Shown here piece after piece: positions 1 through 6,706 of a DNA stretch of 35,468 nucleotides. Within the stretch, counting starts at the first letter, position 1; each line of letters starts with the position of its first letter. Source of the stretch: Verrucomicrobiota bacterium (GTDB lineage Bacteria > Verrucomicrobiota > Verrucomicrobiia > JABWAM01); assembly GCA_023269615.1 (NCBI GenBank), contig JAHFSY010000043.1, positions 1 to 35,468 on the forward strand, written 5' to 3'. The translations under genes were made by a program, and so were the position numbers. Below the pieces are notes generated by a model. It worked only from the letters and a program-made list of their open reading frames with translations. It did no database searches and was not told the DNA's origin.

Positions 1-2465
1 ATGCTTTTGCCGATGGTCTTGGCCTGGCGCGCCTTTTCCAGTTCGCCCGCCACCATGGCCCGCCACTTGAGAAGCCCGTTGAATCGCTCTTCCAACGCCG
101 CATCCGCACGCGACTCATCCACCCCGGGCATCATTTGCAAATGCACGCTCTCCCCGCTCCGATTCAGAAATCCCCAGGCCTCCTCCGCCGTGAAACTCAG
201 AATCGGTGCAAGTAGCCGCGTCATGGCGTCCACCATCGCGTGCATCACGGTCTGCGTGGCTCGGCGACGGCGTGACGACGGCTCATCGCAATACAGGCGG
301 TCTTTCGTGATGTCCACGTACAGCGATGAAATCTCAACCGCGCAAAACGCGTTCACCGCATGATACACCTTGTGAAACTCGTACTTCTCGTAAGCTTCAC
401 GCGACTCCCGAACCAGGTTCTGCAGCCGGCTCAACATCCAGCGATCCAACGACAAGGCATCGAATGCCGGGACCGGGGACAAGTCCACGCGATCCTTCGC
501 CGGATCAAAATCAGAAAGGTTCGCCAGCAAAATGCGCAGCGTGTTGCGGATGGAGCGGTAGGTGTCGCTCACATGCGAGAAAATTTCCTCTGAAAGCGGC
601 ACGTCATTTTGATAGTTCTCGCTCGCCACCCAAAGCCTCACGATGTCTGCCCCATGCTTGCCGACAAACGCCTCGGAATCCTTCGGCTTCTCGTAGCTTG
701 ACGACTTGCTGATCTTCTTGCCATCCAGGTCCATCAAGAACCCATTCGTGATCACAGCCTTGTAGGGCGCCTTGCCGCCGTTGACGGCCACGCTCGTGAG
801 GAGCGAGGATTGAAACCAGCCCCGATGCTGGTCGCTGCCCTCGAGATACACATCGGCTGGAAACTGAAGCTCGGGATGAATCTTCAACACCGCCTCGTGC
901 GATGTCCCCGAGTCAATCCACACGTCAAGCGTGTCGTTGCGCTTGACCAGTCCCGAAGGCAATCCGACTTCGCGAGCCAGCTCGTCGGCGCTTTTCTCGA
1001 ACCAGATGTTGGTGCCGTGTTTCTCCACAAGATCAGCCACCTTCTCAACCACCTTTTGATCGAGAATCGCCTCGCCGTCGGCTTTGTAAAAAATAGGGAT
1101 CGGCACGCCCCAGGAACGCTGGCGCGAGATGCACCAGTCGGAACGTGATTCCACTGTGCTCCGGATGCGGTTCTTTCCCCAGTCGGGAATCCATTGTACG
1201 GAGTCAATCGCCTTCAACGCCTCGGGCTTGATCGCATCCACCTTGATGAACCATTGCTCCACGGCGCGGAAAATCACCGGCGTCTTGGAGCGCCAGCAAT
1301 GCGGATACGTGTGCTGGATCGTATCCTCCGCAACCAGCACGCCCTTCGCCCGCAAAAGCGCGAGAACATCCGCGTTCGCATCAAACACATATTTGCCGAC
1401 GAATTCGGGAACCCCGCATTCCGCCGTGAATTTCCCCATGTCGTCCACGGGCGAAAGCAGCCCGAGATGTTTCGCGAGGTTGTAATCGTCCTGCCCATGC
1501 CCAGGCGCGATGTGGACGCAGCCCGTTCCCGTGTCCGACGCCACGAAATCCCCTGCAAGCACCGGCACCTCGCGGTCCAGAAACGGATGCTTCAACTTCA
1601 GTTTCAACAGCGCACCATTCTCAATTCCAGAATTCGGAATCTTCTCCGCCTTCAAACGCTCATACGTCGCAGCGGGCAGCGAGTCGCACAGAATGACGCG
1701 TTCCCCACCGACGGTGTAAACCGAGTAAGGAAGCTTGGGATGAACCGCCACCGCAAGGTTCGCGGGAAGCGTCCAGGGCGTCGTCGTCCAGATCACCACC
1801 GACGTCCTGGGCGACATCCCCACCGCTTCAAACTTCACAAAAATCGCGGGCGAACTTTTCTCGACATATTCCACTTCCGCCTCGGCGAGCGCTGTCTGCG
1901 CGCCTGTGCTCCAATAAACCGGCTTCTTGCTGCGATATACCAGTCCGCGCCCCACGATCCCGGCGAATACGCGCAGGATGCTCGCTTCATATTTCTTATC
2001 AAGCGTGAGGTAAGGATTCTCCCAATCGCCGAGCACGCCAAGACGTTTGAACTGCTGGCGCTGGATGTCGATGTACTTGCGCGCAAACTCCTCGGACTTC
2101 TGACGCACCTGGAGCGGCGTCAAATTTTTGTCATTCTTCACCACCTTGAACTCGATGGGCAACCCATGACAATCCCAGCCCGGCACATAGGGCGCATGGT
2201 GCCCGGTCATCGTCTTGAACTTGACGATGAAGTCCTTGAGAATTTTATTGAGCGCCGTGCCCATGTGAACATCGCCATTGGCGAAAGGCGGCCCATCGTG
2301 GAGGATGAATTTCGCCTTCCCCTTGCGTGAAGTCTGGATCTTTTCGTAAAGCCGATCCTTCTCCCATCGCGCAAGAAACTCCGGCTCGCGCTGAACAAGC
2401 CCCGCCTTCATGGGAAAATCCGTCTTGGGCAGATTGAGCGTATCCTTGTAAACAATCGTTTTCAC
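1..2465 (-). CDS. ileS: Isoleucyl-tRNA synthetase, 3' end outside window
   Basis: Class I aminoacyl-tRNA synthetase that charges tRNA-Ile in the cytoplasm. The minus strand is open from 2465 to the left edge and gives about 821 residues of a usual 900-950. The N-terminus YKDTLNLPKTDFPMKAGL is typical of bacterial IleS. The adenylate-binding HIGH-type motif lies in DGPPFANGDVHMGTALNK (HMGT codons at 2256-2267), and the KMSKS loop reads KISKS (702-716) within MDLDGKKISKSSSYE. The anticodon-binding helical domain follows; the C-terminal zinc domain is outside the window. The start is taken as GTG at 2465 because it gives the family N-terminus; an in-frame GTG four codons upstream is also possible. 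The last residue of the HIGH motif is Thr rather than His. Identification is secure. Confidence 0.97.
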   Translation of the reverse strand, partial: MKTIVYKDTLNLPKTDFPMKAGLVQREPEFLARWEKDRLYEKIQTSRKGKAKFILHDGPPFANGDVHMGTALNKILKDFIVKFKTMTGHHAPYVPGWDCHGLPIEFKVVKNDKNLTPLQVRQKSEEFARKYIDIQRQQFKRLGVLGDWENPYLTLDKKYEASILRVFAGIVGRGLVYRSKKPVYWSTGAQTALAEAEVEYVEKSSPAIFVKFEAVGMSPRTSVVIWTTTPWTLPANLAVAVHPKLPYSVYTVGGERVILCDSLPAATYERLKAEKIPNSGIENGALLKLKLKHPFLDREVPVLAGDFVASDTGTGCVHIAPGHGQDDYNLAKHLGLLSPVDDMGKFTAECGVPEFVGKYVFDANADVLALLRAKGVLVAEDTIQHTYPHCWRSKTPVIFRAVEQWFIKVDAIKPEALKAIDSVQWIPDWGKNRIRSTVESRSDWCISRQRSWGVPIPIFYKADGEAILDQKVVEKVADLVEKHGTNIWFEKSADELAREVGLPSGLVKRNDTLDVWIDSGTSHEAVLKIHPELQFPADVYLEGSDQHRGWFQSSLLTSVAVNGGKAPYKAVITNGFLMDLDGKKISKSSSYEKPKDSEAFVGKHGADIVRLWVASENYQNDVPLSEEIFSHVSDTYRSIRNTLRILLANLSDFDPAKDRVDLSPVPAFDALSLDRWMLSRLQNLVRESREAYEKYEFHKVYHAVNAFCAVEISSLYVDITKDRLYCDEPSSRRRRATQTVMHAMVDAMTRLLAPILSFTAEEAWGFLNRSGESVHLQMMPGVDESRADAALEERFNGLLKWRAMVAGELEKARQAKTIGKS

Positions 2466-2648
2466 AGAGCCCGACACCGTAGCACCGCCATTCCCCCACC
2501 GTCAATTCTTCGTCAGGCTCCTTGGAGGGATGCGCTCGGTCTGATGTCCGCCACCAGCTCCCCACCTGCCCTGCTTCAGCACCTGCTCAGAAATCCAATT
2601 GCAAATCTGACCAAATATTGGGAGGGTGAATTCAACCTAAAGAATCAA

Positions 2649-2981
2649 ATGAAAATGACCAAAATGCACATTGCGACGATTGCCGTCGCACTTATGATCA
2701 CCGCCGCGTTTCCACACTCCACCCTCGCAGCTTCAAGGCCGCCCGCTTTCCTCGAGATCGGAGAAGTGTACTCAACGCTCATTTCCAGTGAAGGGATCAA
2801 GTTCAAGGTGCTCGAGATGGGCAATGACTCATGGATCAAAGTGCAACTGGTGGAAGTTGGGGAGGACACCGACGGAAAGATGGAAAAAGGCGACGTGCTT
2901 TGGATGAACACTGCAACACTACCGTACATCAAGCGAGTTGTGGTGACCACGAAGAATGGAAGCTTTTACCCGATGAAATAG
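2649..2981 (+). CDS. Small secreted protein of unknown function
   Basis: I do not recognise a family. The 110-residue product starts MKMTKMHIATIAVALMITAA, a clear Sec signal peptide with a likely cleavage after residues near 26-28 (HSTLA-AS). The mature part of about 80 residues is rich in beta-forming residues (LEIGEVYSTLISSEGIKF, WIKVQLVEVGED) and has no cysteine, so it may be a small SH3/OB-like barrel in the periplasm. ATG at 2649 was chosen over the in-frame ATG at 2544 because it starts exactly at the signal peptide. It lies alone between the divergent ileS and the ebo genes. Coding status is supported by the signal peptide and length; the function is unknown. Confidence 0.7.
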   Translation: MKMTKMHIATIAVALMITAAFPHSTLAASRPPAFLEIGEVYSTLISSEGIKFKVLEMGNDSWIKVQLVEVGEDTDGKMEKGDVLWMNTATLPYIKRVVVTTKNGSFYPMK

Positions 2982-3035
2982 GGACCGCCGATAAGCGGTG
3001 GTTGAAAGTGCACGCAAAAAATGGGACGGTGAGAC

Positions 3036-4286
3036 GTGTCCCAAATCACACACCAATCTTTCCGCGTCGGCTTTGATTACCCCGTCGTCTTCACTCGGCG
3101 TCTCTTTGATCCTCACAATCCCGCACTGGTCCGGGCGATGGATCGGTTGCACGAGAAGCGACGCCATCGTGCGATCGTCTTTGTCGATTCCAGCGTCCAT
3201 CGCAGCCATCCCGCTCTCGCGCACAACATCACCTGCTATTTCCGCGCCCATGCGCAACACCTTCAGCTCGCCGCCCCGCCGCAAATCATTCCCGGCGGGG
3301 AACGCATCAAGAACAATCTCCCGCTCGCGATGCGGCTTCTCCGCTCCACATCCCGTCTGCAACTTTGCCGTCACTCATTCGTGATCGCCATCGGCGGCGG
3401 CGCGGTGCTTGACGCCGTTGGCCTCATCGCCTCGCTCATCCATCGCGGACTCCGCCTCATCCGCGTCCCCACCACGGCGCTTGCGCAGAATGACGCAGGT
3501 GTGGGCGTCAAGAACGGCCTGAACCTCGACGGCAAAAAGAATCTCATCGGAACCTTTGCACCACCATTCGCGGTGCTGAACGATTTTCATTTTCTCACCA
3601 CCCTGCCCGATTCGGCATGGAGCGATGGGATCGCGGAGGCGTTCAAGGTGGCGATCATCCGTGATGCGGCGTTTTTTGGATTTCTTTCCAAAAACGCCCG
3701 CAAACTCAGAGCGTGTACGGAAGAGCGCCAGTTCGAGGTAGGGACGGACCGCCGGGCCGTCCGCTACGCAGCGGCGCGCCCAGCGGTCGCGCCCTACCAA
3801 GAACGCCGCCTCATGCTGATGGAACAACTCGTGCGACGATGCGCCGGGCTGCATCTGAAACACATCCGCACGAGCGGCGATCCGTTTGAAATGGGACATG
3901 CCCGCCCTCTCGACTTCGGACATTGGTCGGCACACAAGCTGGAGCAGATGACGCGTCACCGCCTTTCCCACGGCCAGGCCGTCGCGATCGGCATCGCACT
4001 CGATTCCGCGTATGCAACGTTGAAGGGTTGGATCACGCGGAAAGAATTCACCGCCATCCACAACGGGCTCACCCAGGCCGGCCTCACGTTGTGGCATCCC
4101 GCGCTCGAAAAGCGAAAACGAGGCGGCGGCTTGGAAATCCTCGACGGCCTCCGCGATTTTCAAGAGCACTTGGGAGGAAACCTCTGCGTCACGTTTCCAA
4201 AGGGAATCGGGAAGGCATTTGAGGTTCACGAGATCAATGCGAACATCGTCAAGCAAGCGATACGTCAGTTGAGGAGCCACGGATGA
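3036..4286 (+). CDS. eboD: EboD, 3-dehydroquinate synthase-like protein with in-frame repeat insertion
   Basis: Homologue of the AroB-like protein of the ebo cluster, a sugar-phosphate cyclase fold binding NAD and a divalent metal. Visible motifs are the glycine-rich IAIGGGAVLDAVG (about residues 117-129), PTTALAQNDAGVGVKNGLN (145-163), and metal ligands predicted as E201, H296 (PLDFGHWSAHK, typical of EboD rather than AroB) and H312 (LSHGQAVAIG). The gene has a GTG start at 3036 and 416 residues, somewhat longer than I expect for the family. The excess matches residues about 225-255, encoded by a palindromic repeat also present at 5581-5646. All catalytic motifs are intact on both sides, so the protein may still work. 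The last residues and stop (TGA 4284-4286) fall in a word repeat. eboE follows after 84 nt. The ebo cluster is linked in cyanobacteria to moving metabolite precursors to the periplasm; the role here is inferred. Confidence 0.88.
   Translation: MSQITHQSFRVGFDYPVVFTRRLFDPHNPALVRAMDRLHEKRRHRAIVFVDSSVHRSHPALAHNITCYFRAHAQHLQLAAPPQIIPGGERIKNNLPLAMRLLRSTSRLQLCRHSFVIAIGGGAVLDAVGLIASLIHRGLRLIRVPTTALAQNDAGVGVKNGLNLDGKKNLIGTFAPPFAVLNDFHFLTTLPDSAWSDGIAEAFKVAIIRDAAFFGFLSKNARKLRACTEERQFEVGTDRRAVRYAAARPAVAPYQERRLMLMEQLVRRCAGLHLKHIRTSGDPFEMGHARPLDFGHWSAHKLEQMTRHRLSHGQAVAIGIALDSAYATLKGWITRKEFTAIHNGLTQAGLTLWHPALEKRKRGGGLEILDGLRDFQEHLGGNLCVTFPKGIGKAFEVHEINANIVKQAIRQLRSHG
3708..3798 (+). repeat. GTAG-type palindromic repeat inside eboD
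   Basis: Positions 3733-3798 match 5581-5646 at 65 of 66 bases. The ends are GGTAGGG and CCCTACC and pair as a long imperfect hairpin, with a small inner hairpin CCGCT-ACGC-AGCGG at the tip. Just upstream, AGAGCGTGTACGGAAG (3708-3723) also recurs, inverted, beside the second copy (5665-5680). The core is 66 nt, so it adds 22 codons without breaking the frame. The GTAG head and paired inverted arms resemble REP/BIME elements; this is inference. Confidence 0.9.
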
Positions 4287-4362
4287 ACACGGATGAAACA
4301 CGGATCAGCGGACCCGCCCTCCCATCCGCCAATTTTTAACTTTTAATTTTGAACTTTTAACT
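4278..4362. repeat. Short-word repeats between eboD and eboE
   Basis: Two word repeats fill the gap. First is CCACGGATGAACACGGATG continued to 4305, whose TGA at 4284 is the eboD stop; a related run is at 22785-22810. Second is an A/T-rich run of AACTTTTAATTTT-like words at 4331-4362. No terminator is obvious. Confidence 0.7.
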
Positions 4363-4370
4363 CCTCCCCC

Positions 4371-5537
4371 GTGCCTCTCACCTACTGCCTCAACATCCAT
4401 CCAGGCGAAAGCTGGACGGACCAATTTTCAGCCATCCGCAACCATGCAATGAAGGTTCGCAACCGTGTCTCACCCGGCCGCCCTTTCGGCCTCGGCCTGC
4501 GCCTCAGCGGACGTTCCTCGCGCCAACTCCTGCGTCCAACCGAAATGGAGCGCTTCCGTGATTTTCTCGCGCGGAACCATTCCTACGCGTTCACGATCAA
4601 CGGATTTCCATACGGACAATTCCACGGCGCCTGCGTGAAGGAGAAGGTGTACCAACCTGACTGGCGAAGCGTGCAACGACGCGATTACACGTTGCGGCTG
4701 ATCCAAATTCTCTCCGAACTTCTGCCCGATGGAATCGCGGGCAGCATCAGCACCGTCCCCGGCTCCTTCAAGCCATGCATCACCACGAAGCACGATGTAA
4801 ATACGATGGTTCGTCACATGATGGATTGCGTCATCTTCATGGCAAAGGTTCGCGAGCGCACGGGAAAAGAGATTCATCTCGGGTTGGAACCTGAGCCGGG
4901 TTGTTACTTTGAAAACACCCCCGAAACGGTCGCGTTCTTCAACCACGCCATCCTCACCGCGGGATTGAAGGACGTGCGACGGCGATTGAAATGCAGCGCG
5001 GGCAGCGCGGAGAAGATCATCCGTCGCCACCTCGGGATCTGCCTCGACACCTGTCATCTCGCTATCCAGTTCGAGGACCTCACCCAATCGTTGAAGGTGT
5101 TCCGTCGCGAGGGAATCCGGATTTCAAAAATCCACCTGAGCGCCGCGCTGGAAGTGGCCGTGAACCATGACAGCCTCCGCGCCTTGAAACCATTTTGCGA
5201 AGGAGTCTATCTGCACCAGGTGAAAGCCCTCTGTCGCGACGGCTCGCTCCTCTCGTGGAACGATTTGCCAGCAGCATTGAAGGAGATCCCCCATCACCCC
5301 GAGGCCGAGCATGCCCGAATCCATTTTCACATCCCGCTTTTTTTCAAGGGATCGCGTCATCTCGGAACCACCGCAGCATGCCTGACTCCCGATTTTTTTG
5401 CCGCAATCCAAAGCGATCCCGCCCAGCACATCGAAATCGAGACGTACACGTTCGACGTGCTCCCCAAAAAGCTCCGTTCCAGCTCTGTCGTCACCAGCAT
5501 TTCGAAGGAGTTTGAGTGGGTATCTCGAAGGATGTGA
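4371..5537 (+). CDS. eboE: EboE, TIM-barrel metabolite-traffic protein
   Basis: Homologue of EboE, a xylose-isomerase-like TIM-barrel protein of the ebo cluster. The N-terminus MPLTYCLNIHPGESW is the hallmark start of the family, which supports the GTG start at 4371. Further typical stretches are INGFPYGQFHG, EIHLGLEPEPGCYFENTPE, HLGICLDTCHLAIQFED and HIEIETYTFDVLP near the C-terminus; acidic and His residues in the latter segments fit the metal-site positions of the xylose isomerase-like fold. Length is 388 residues. It sits directly downstream of eboD and is probably co-transcribed. No signal peptide is seen, so the protein should be cytoplasmic. eboA, eboB, eboC and eboF are not found in this window. 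Its exact reaction is not established. Confidence 0.9.
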   Translation: MPLTYCLNIHPGESWTDQFSAIRNHAMKVRNRVSPGRPFGLGLRLSGRSSRQLLRPTEMERFRDFLARNHSYAFTINGFPYGQFHGACVKEKVYQPDWRSVQRRDYTLRLIQILSELLPDGIAGSISTVPGSFKPCITTKHDVNTMVRHMMDCVIFMAKVRERTGKEIHLGLEPEPGCYFENTPETVAFFNHAILTAGLKDVRRRLKCSAGSAEKIIRRHLGICLDTCHLAIQFEDLTQSLKVFRREGIRISKIHLSAALEVAVNHDSLRALKPFCEGVYLHQVKALCRDGSLLSWNDLPAALKEIPHHPEAEHARIHFHIPLFFKGSRHLGTTAACLTPDFFAAIQSDPAQHIEIETYTFDVLPKKLRSSSVVTSISKEFEWVSRRM

Positions 5538-5580
5538 TCCCTTCGTGCGATTGGGCAGAACACGTCCGGAGATTCAGAGA

Positions 5581-5680
5581 TCGAGGTAGGGACGGACCGC
5601 CGGGCCGTCCGCTACGCAGCGGCGCGCCCGGCGGTCGCGCCCTACCTTAAGCAATGCAATCCACCTTCCGTACACGCTCT
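5581..5680 (-). repeat. Second copy of the eboD-type GTAG palindrome
   Basis: The 66-nt core 5581-5646 is almost identical to 3733-3798. On the minus strand the outer part starts at the toxin stop codon (TAA, 5680-5682), reads AGAGCGTGTACGGAAG (5680-5665), then a unique 18-nt spacer, then the palindrome. It lies between the convergent eboE and toxin genes. Confidence 0.9.
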
Positions 5681-5964
5681 TAAAGTTCACGAATGAGGCG
5701 ACGGACTTCGTCGTGGTTGCCGGCGAAGAAGAATTCCAAAGCTCCGGATTTCTCACGGAAGAGCAATCGCACCTTCAACCCGGCACGACATTCAAACACA
5801 TCTTTTCTCAGGCGCCGGATCGAGAGTCCGGTGTGGACGTGCGGGTGTCCAAAACAATCTGGAATGGCCCGCAGCGCCTCTTCCACGCGATCAAAATCCG
5901 CGTCGCTCAGGTTCTTCAGCGAGCCGCGAAAGCGCGAACCGAGCAGGATCGTGGGCTTAGCCAC
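5680..5964 (-). CDS. RelE/ParE-superfamily toxin
   Basis: Predicted 94-residue small basic toxin of a type II toxin-antitoxin pair. MAKPTILLGSRFRGSLKNLS, then a helical segment, then VFECRAGLKVRLLFREKSG and FFFAGNHDEVRRLIREL, follow the RelE/HigB/YafQ-like pattern of helices followed by a curved beta sheet ending in a basic C-terminal helix. The family members are usually ribosome-dependent mRNA interferases or gyrase inhibitors; which applies here cannot be told from sequence. The ATG overlaps the end of the antitoxin gene by 8 nt, consistent with translational coupling. The stop codon touches a palindromic repeat. Confidence 0.82.
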   Translation of the reverse strand: MAKPTILLGSRFRGSLKNLSDADFDRVEEALRAIPDCFGHPHVHTGLSIRRLRKDVFECRAGLKVRLLFREKSGALEFFFAGNHDEVRRLIREL

Positions 5965-6229
5965 GCTTCAGCTTTCCGGTGAACCGCTCAAGACGACCGC
6001 CCTTTCGGTCCGCGTCCAGCTCCTTGTTCGCCCGCCCGGCAAACCGGTCCAACTCCTCCGCTGTGGCGCCATATTCGATCTGGGCATAATCCTCCGAATA
6101 GACCTTGACCGGACGAAACGCCACGACCGCACCATCAATCATCACCCCGATGTCCTCCCCCTTCAGCGTCCTCTTCAGCCAGGCGCCCAGGTTCTGCCGC
6201 GCGGAAGTCACAGTAAGCGTTTTCATCAT
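5957..6229 (-). CDS. Phd/YefM-like antitoxin
   Basis: Predicted 90-residue antitoxin. The N-terminal MKTLTVTSARQNLGAWLKRT followed by GEDIGVMIDGAVVAF is the Phd/YefM DNA-binding fold, in which the N-terminus binds the operator and the charged C-terminal tail wraps the toxin. The start may be either of two adjacent ATGs (6229 or 6226). It precedes and overlaps the toxin gene, the usual order, and probably represses its own promoter just upstream, where two copies of TGTCATTA surround the -10 region. No good Shine-Dalgarno sequence is seen and the predicted leader is very short. Confidence 0.85.
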   Translation of the reverse strand: MMKTLTVTSARQNLGAWLKRTLKGEDIGVMIDGAVVAFRPVKVYSEDYAQIEYGATAEELDRFAGRANKELDADRKGGRLERFTGKLKRG

Positions 6230-6235
6230 GTTGTT

Positions 6236-6271
6236 TTAATGACAATATAATGACATTTTAAACAACGTCAA
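6236..6271 (-). promoter_or_regulatory. Promoter and likely operator of the toxin-antitoxin pair
   Basis: On the minus strand TTGACG (6271-6266) is followed after 16 nt by TATATT (6249-6244), a near-consensus sigma-70-type promoter. The direct repeat TGTCATTA-TA-TTGTCATTA overlaps the -10 box and is a plausible autorepression site for the Phd-like antitoxin. The predicted transcript would start about 7 nt before the ATG. Confidence 0.7.
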
Positions 6272-6536
6272 GCGCTGGCTTCAAATACCGTGAACGCAGA
6301 CAACAGCTCTTCAGAAAGCATTTTGTTCGCCCCCTGTTTTGCTTGGCAGCCTGGGAGCAACGGGTGTCCGGCGGCTGTTCAGCACCGCAGCCGCCCTGTT
6401 GCGCTGCGCAACATAAGCGGCGGAGGGGCTGAACAGTCGCTTGGACCGATTCCGCGTCCCGCCTGCGTGACCGAAGCCACTTCCCCGCTACGCCCAAGCA
6501 CTTCGCGGTGGCGAGCGGCGTGGCGAAGGCCCGGTC

Positions 6537-6554
6537 GCCGTTGGCAACGGCTCC
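6537..6554 (-). repeat. GGAG-headed hairpin, copy 1
   Basis: On the minus strand this reads GGAGCCGTTGCCAACGGC, a GGAG head followed by a 6-bp stem around a small loop. The same 18 nt occurs at 34919-34936 in the same orientation. Confidence 0.8.
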
Positions 6555-6570
6555 CACACAACCCGAAGCC

Positions 6571-6598
6571 GCAGCCAAATTCTTGCGAATTCGGCTGC
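6571..6598 (-). repeat. GCAA-loop hairpin, copy 1
   Basis: On the minus strand a stem starting GCAGCCGAATTC closes on a GCAA tetraloop and pairs with GAATTTGGCTGC. It shares layout and loop, but not the whole stem sequence, with 20212-20238 and 33955-33981. Confidence 0.7.
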
Positions 6599-6706
6599 GT
6601 TCGGAATCCAGACACTTCAACTTTTGCCCTTTGCCTTTTGCTTTTTGCCTTTTGCCTTTCTCTGCGCTTGCCGCTCCCCGCCTGCACCTTATAGGCTGTC
6701 GGCCGC

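Larger units (their letters stand above)
6288..6706. repeat. Gene-free stretch of hairpins and word repeats
   Basis: About 420 nt without a supported gene. It contains nested hairpins (CTGTTCAG near 6373 pairing with CTGAACAG near 6430), a segment at about 6471-6531 related to 22530-22590, a GGAG-headed hairpin (minus, 6554-6537), a GCAA-loop hairpin (minus, 6598-6571), and a run of TTTGCC-like words at 6621-6660. Open frames here are caused by low-complexity repeats and look non-coding. Confidence 0.75.

Noticed and set aside
884..1207. Open frames on either strand inside the ileS region
   Set aside because: They are shadows of the continuous ileS frame, which has all synthetase motifs.
2982..3012. 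Terminator after the small secreted gene (ACCGC...GCGGT)
   Set aside because: The stem is only five pairs and is not followed by a T-run.
3375..4301. A 308-codon open frame on the minus strand over eboD
   Set aside because: No recognisable motif; the plus strand encodes a clear EboD over the same bases. High GC produces long opposite frames.
4278..4305. CRISPR array from the evenly repeated words
   Set aside because: Units are too short, degenerate and without unique spacers, and no cas gene is present.
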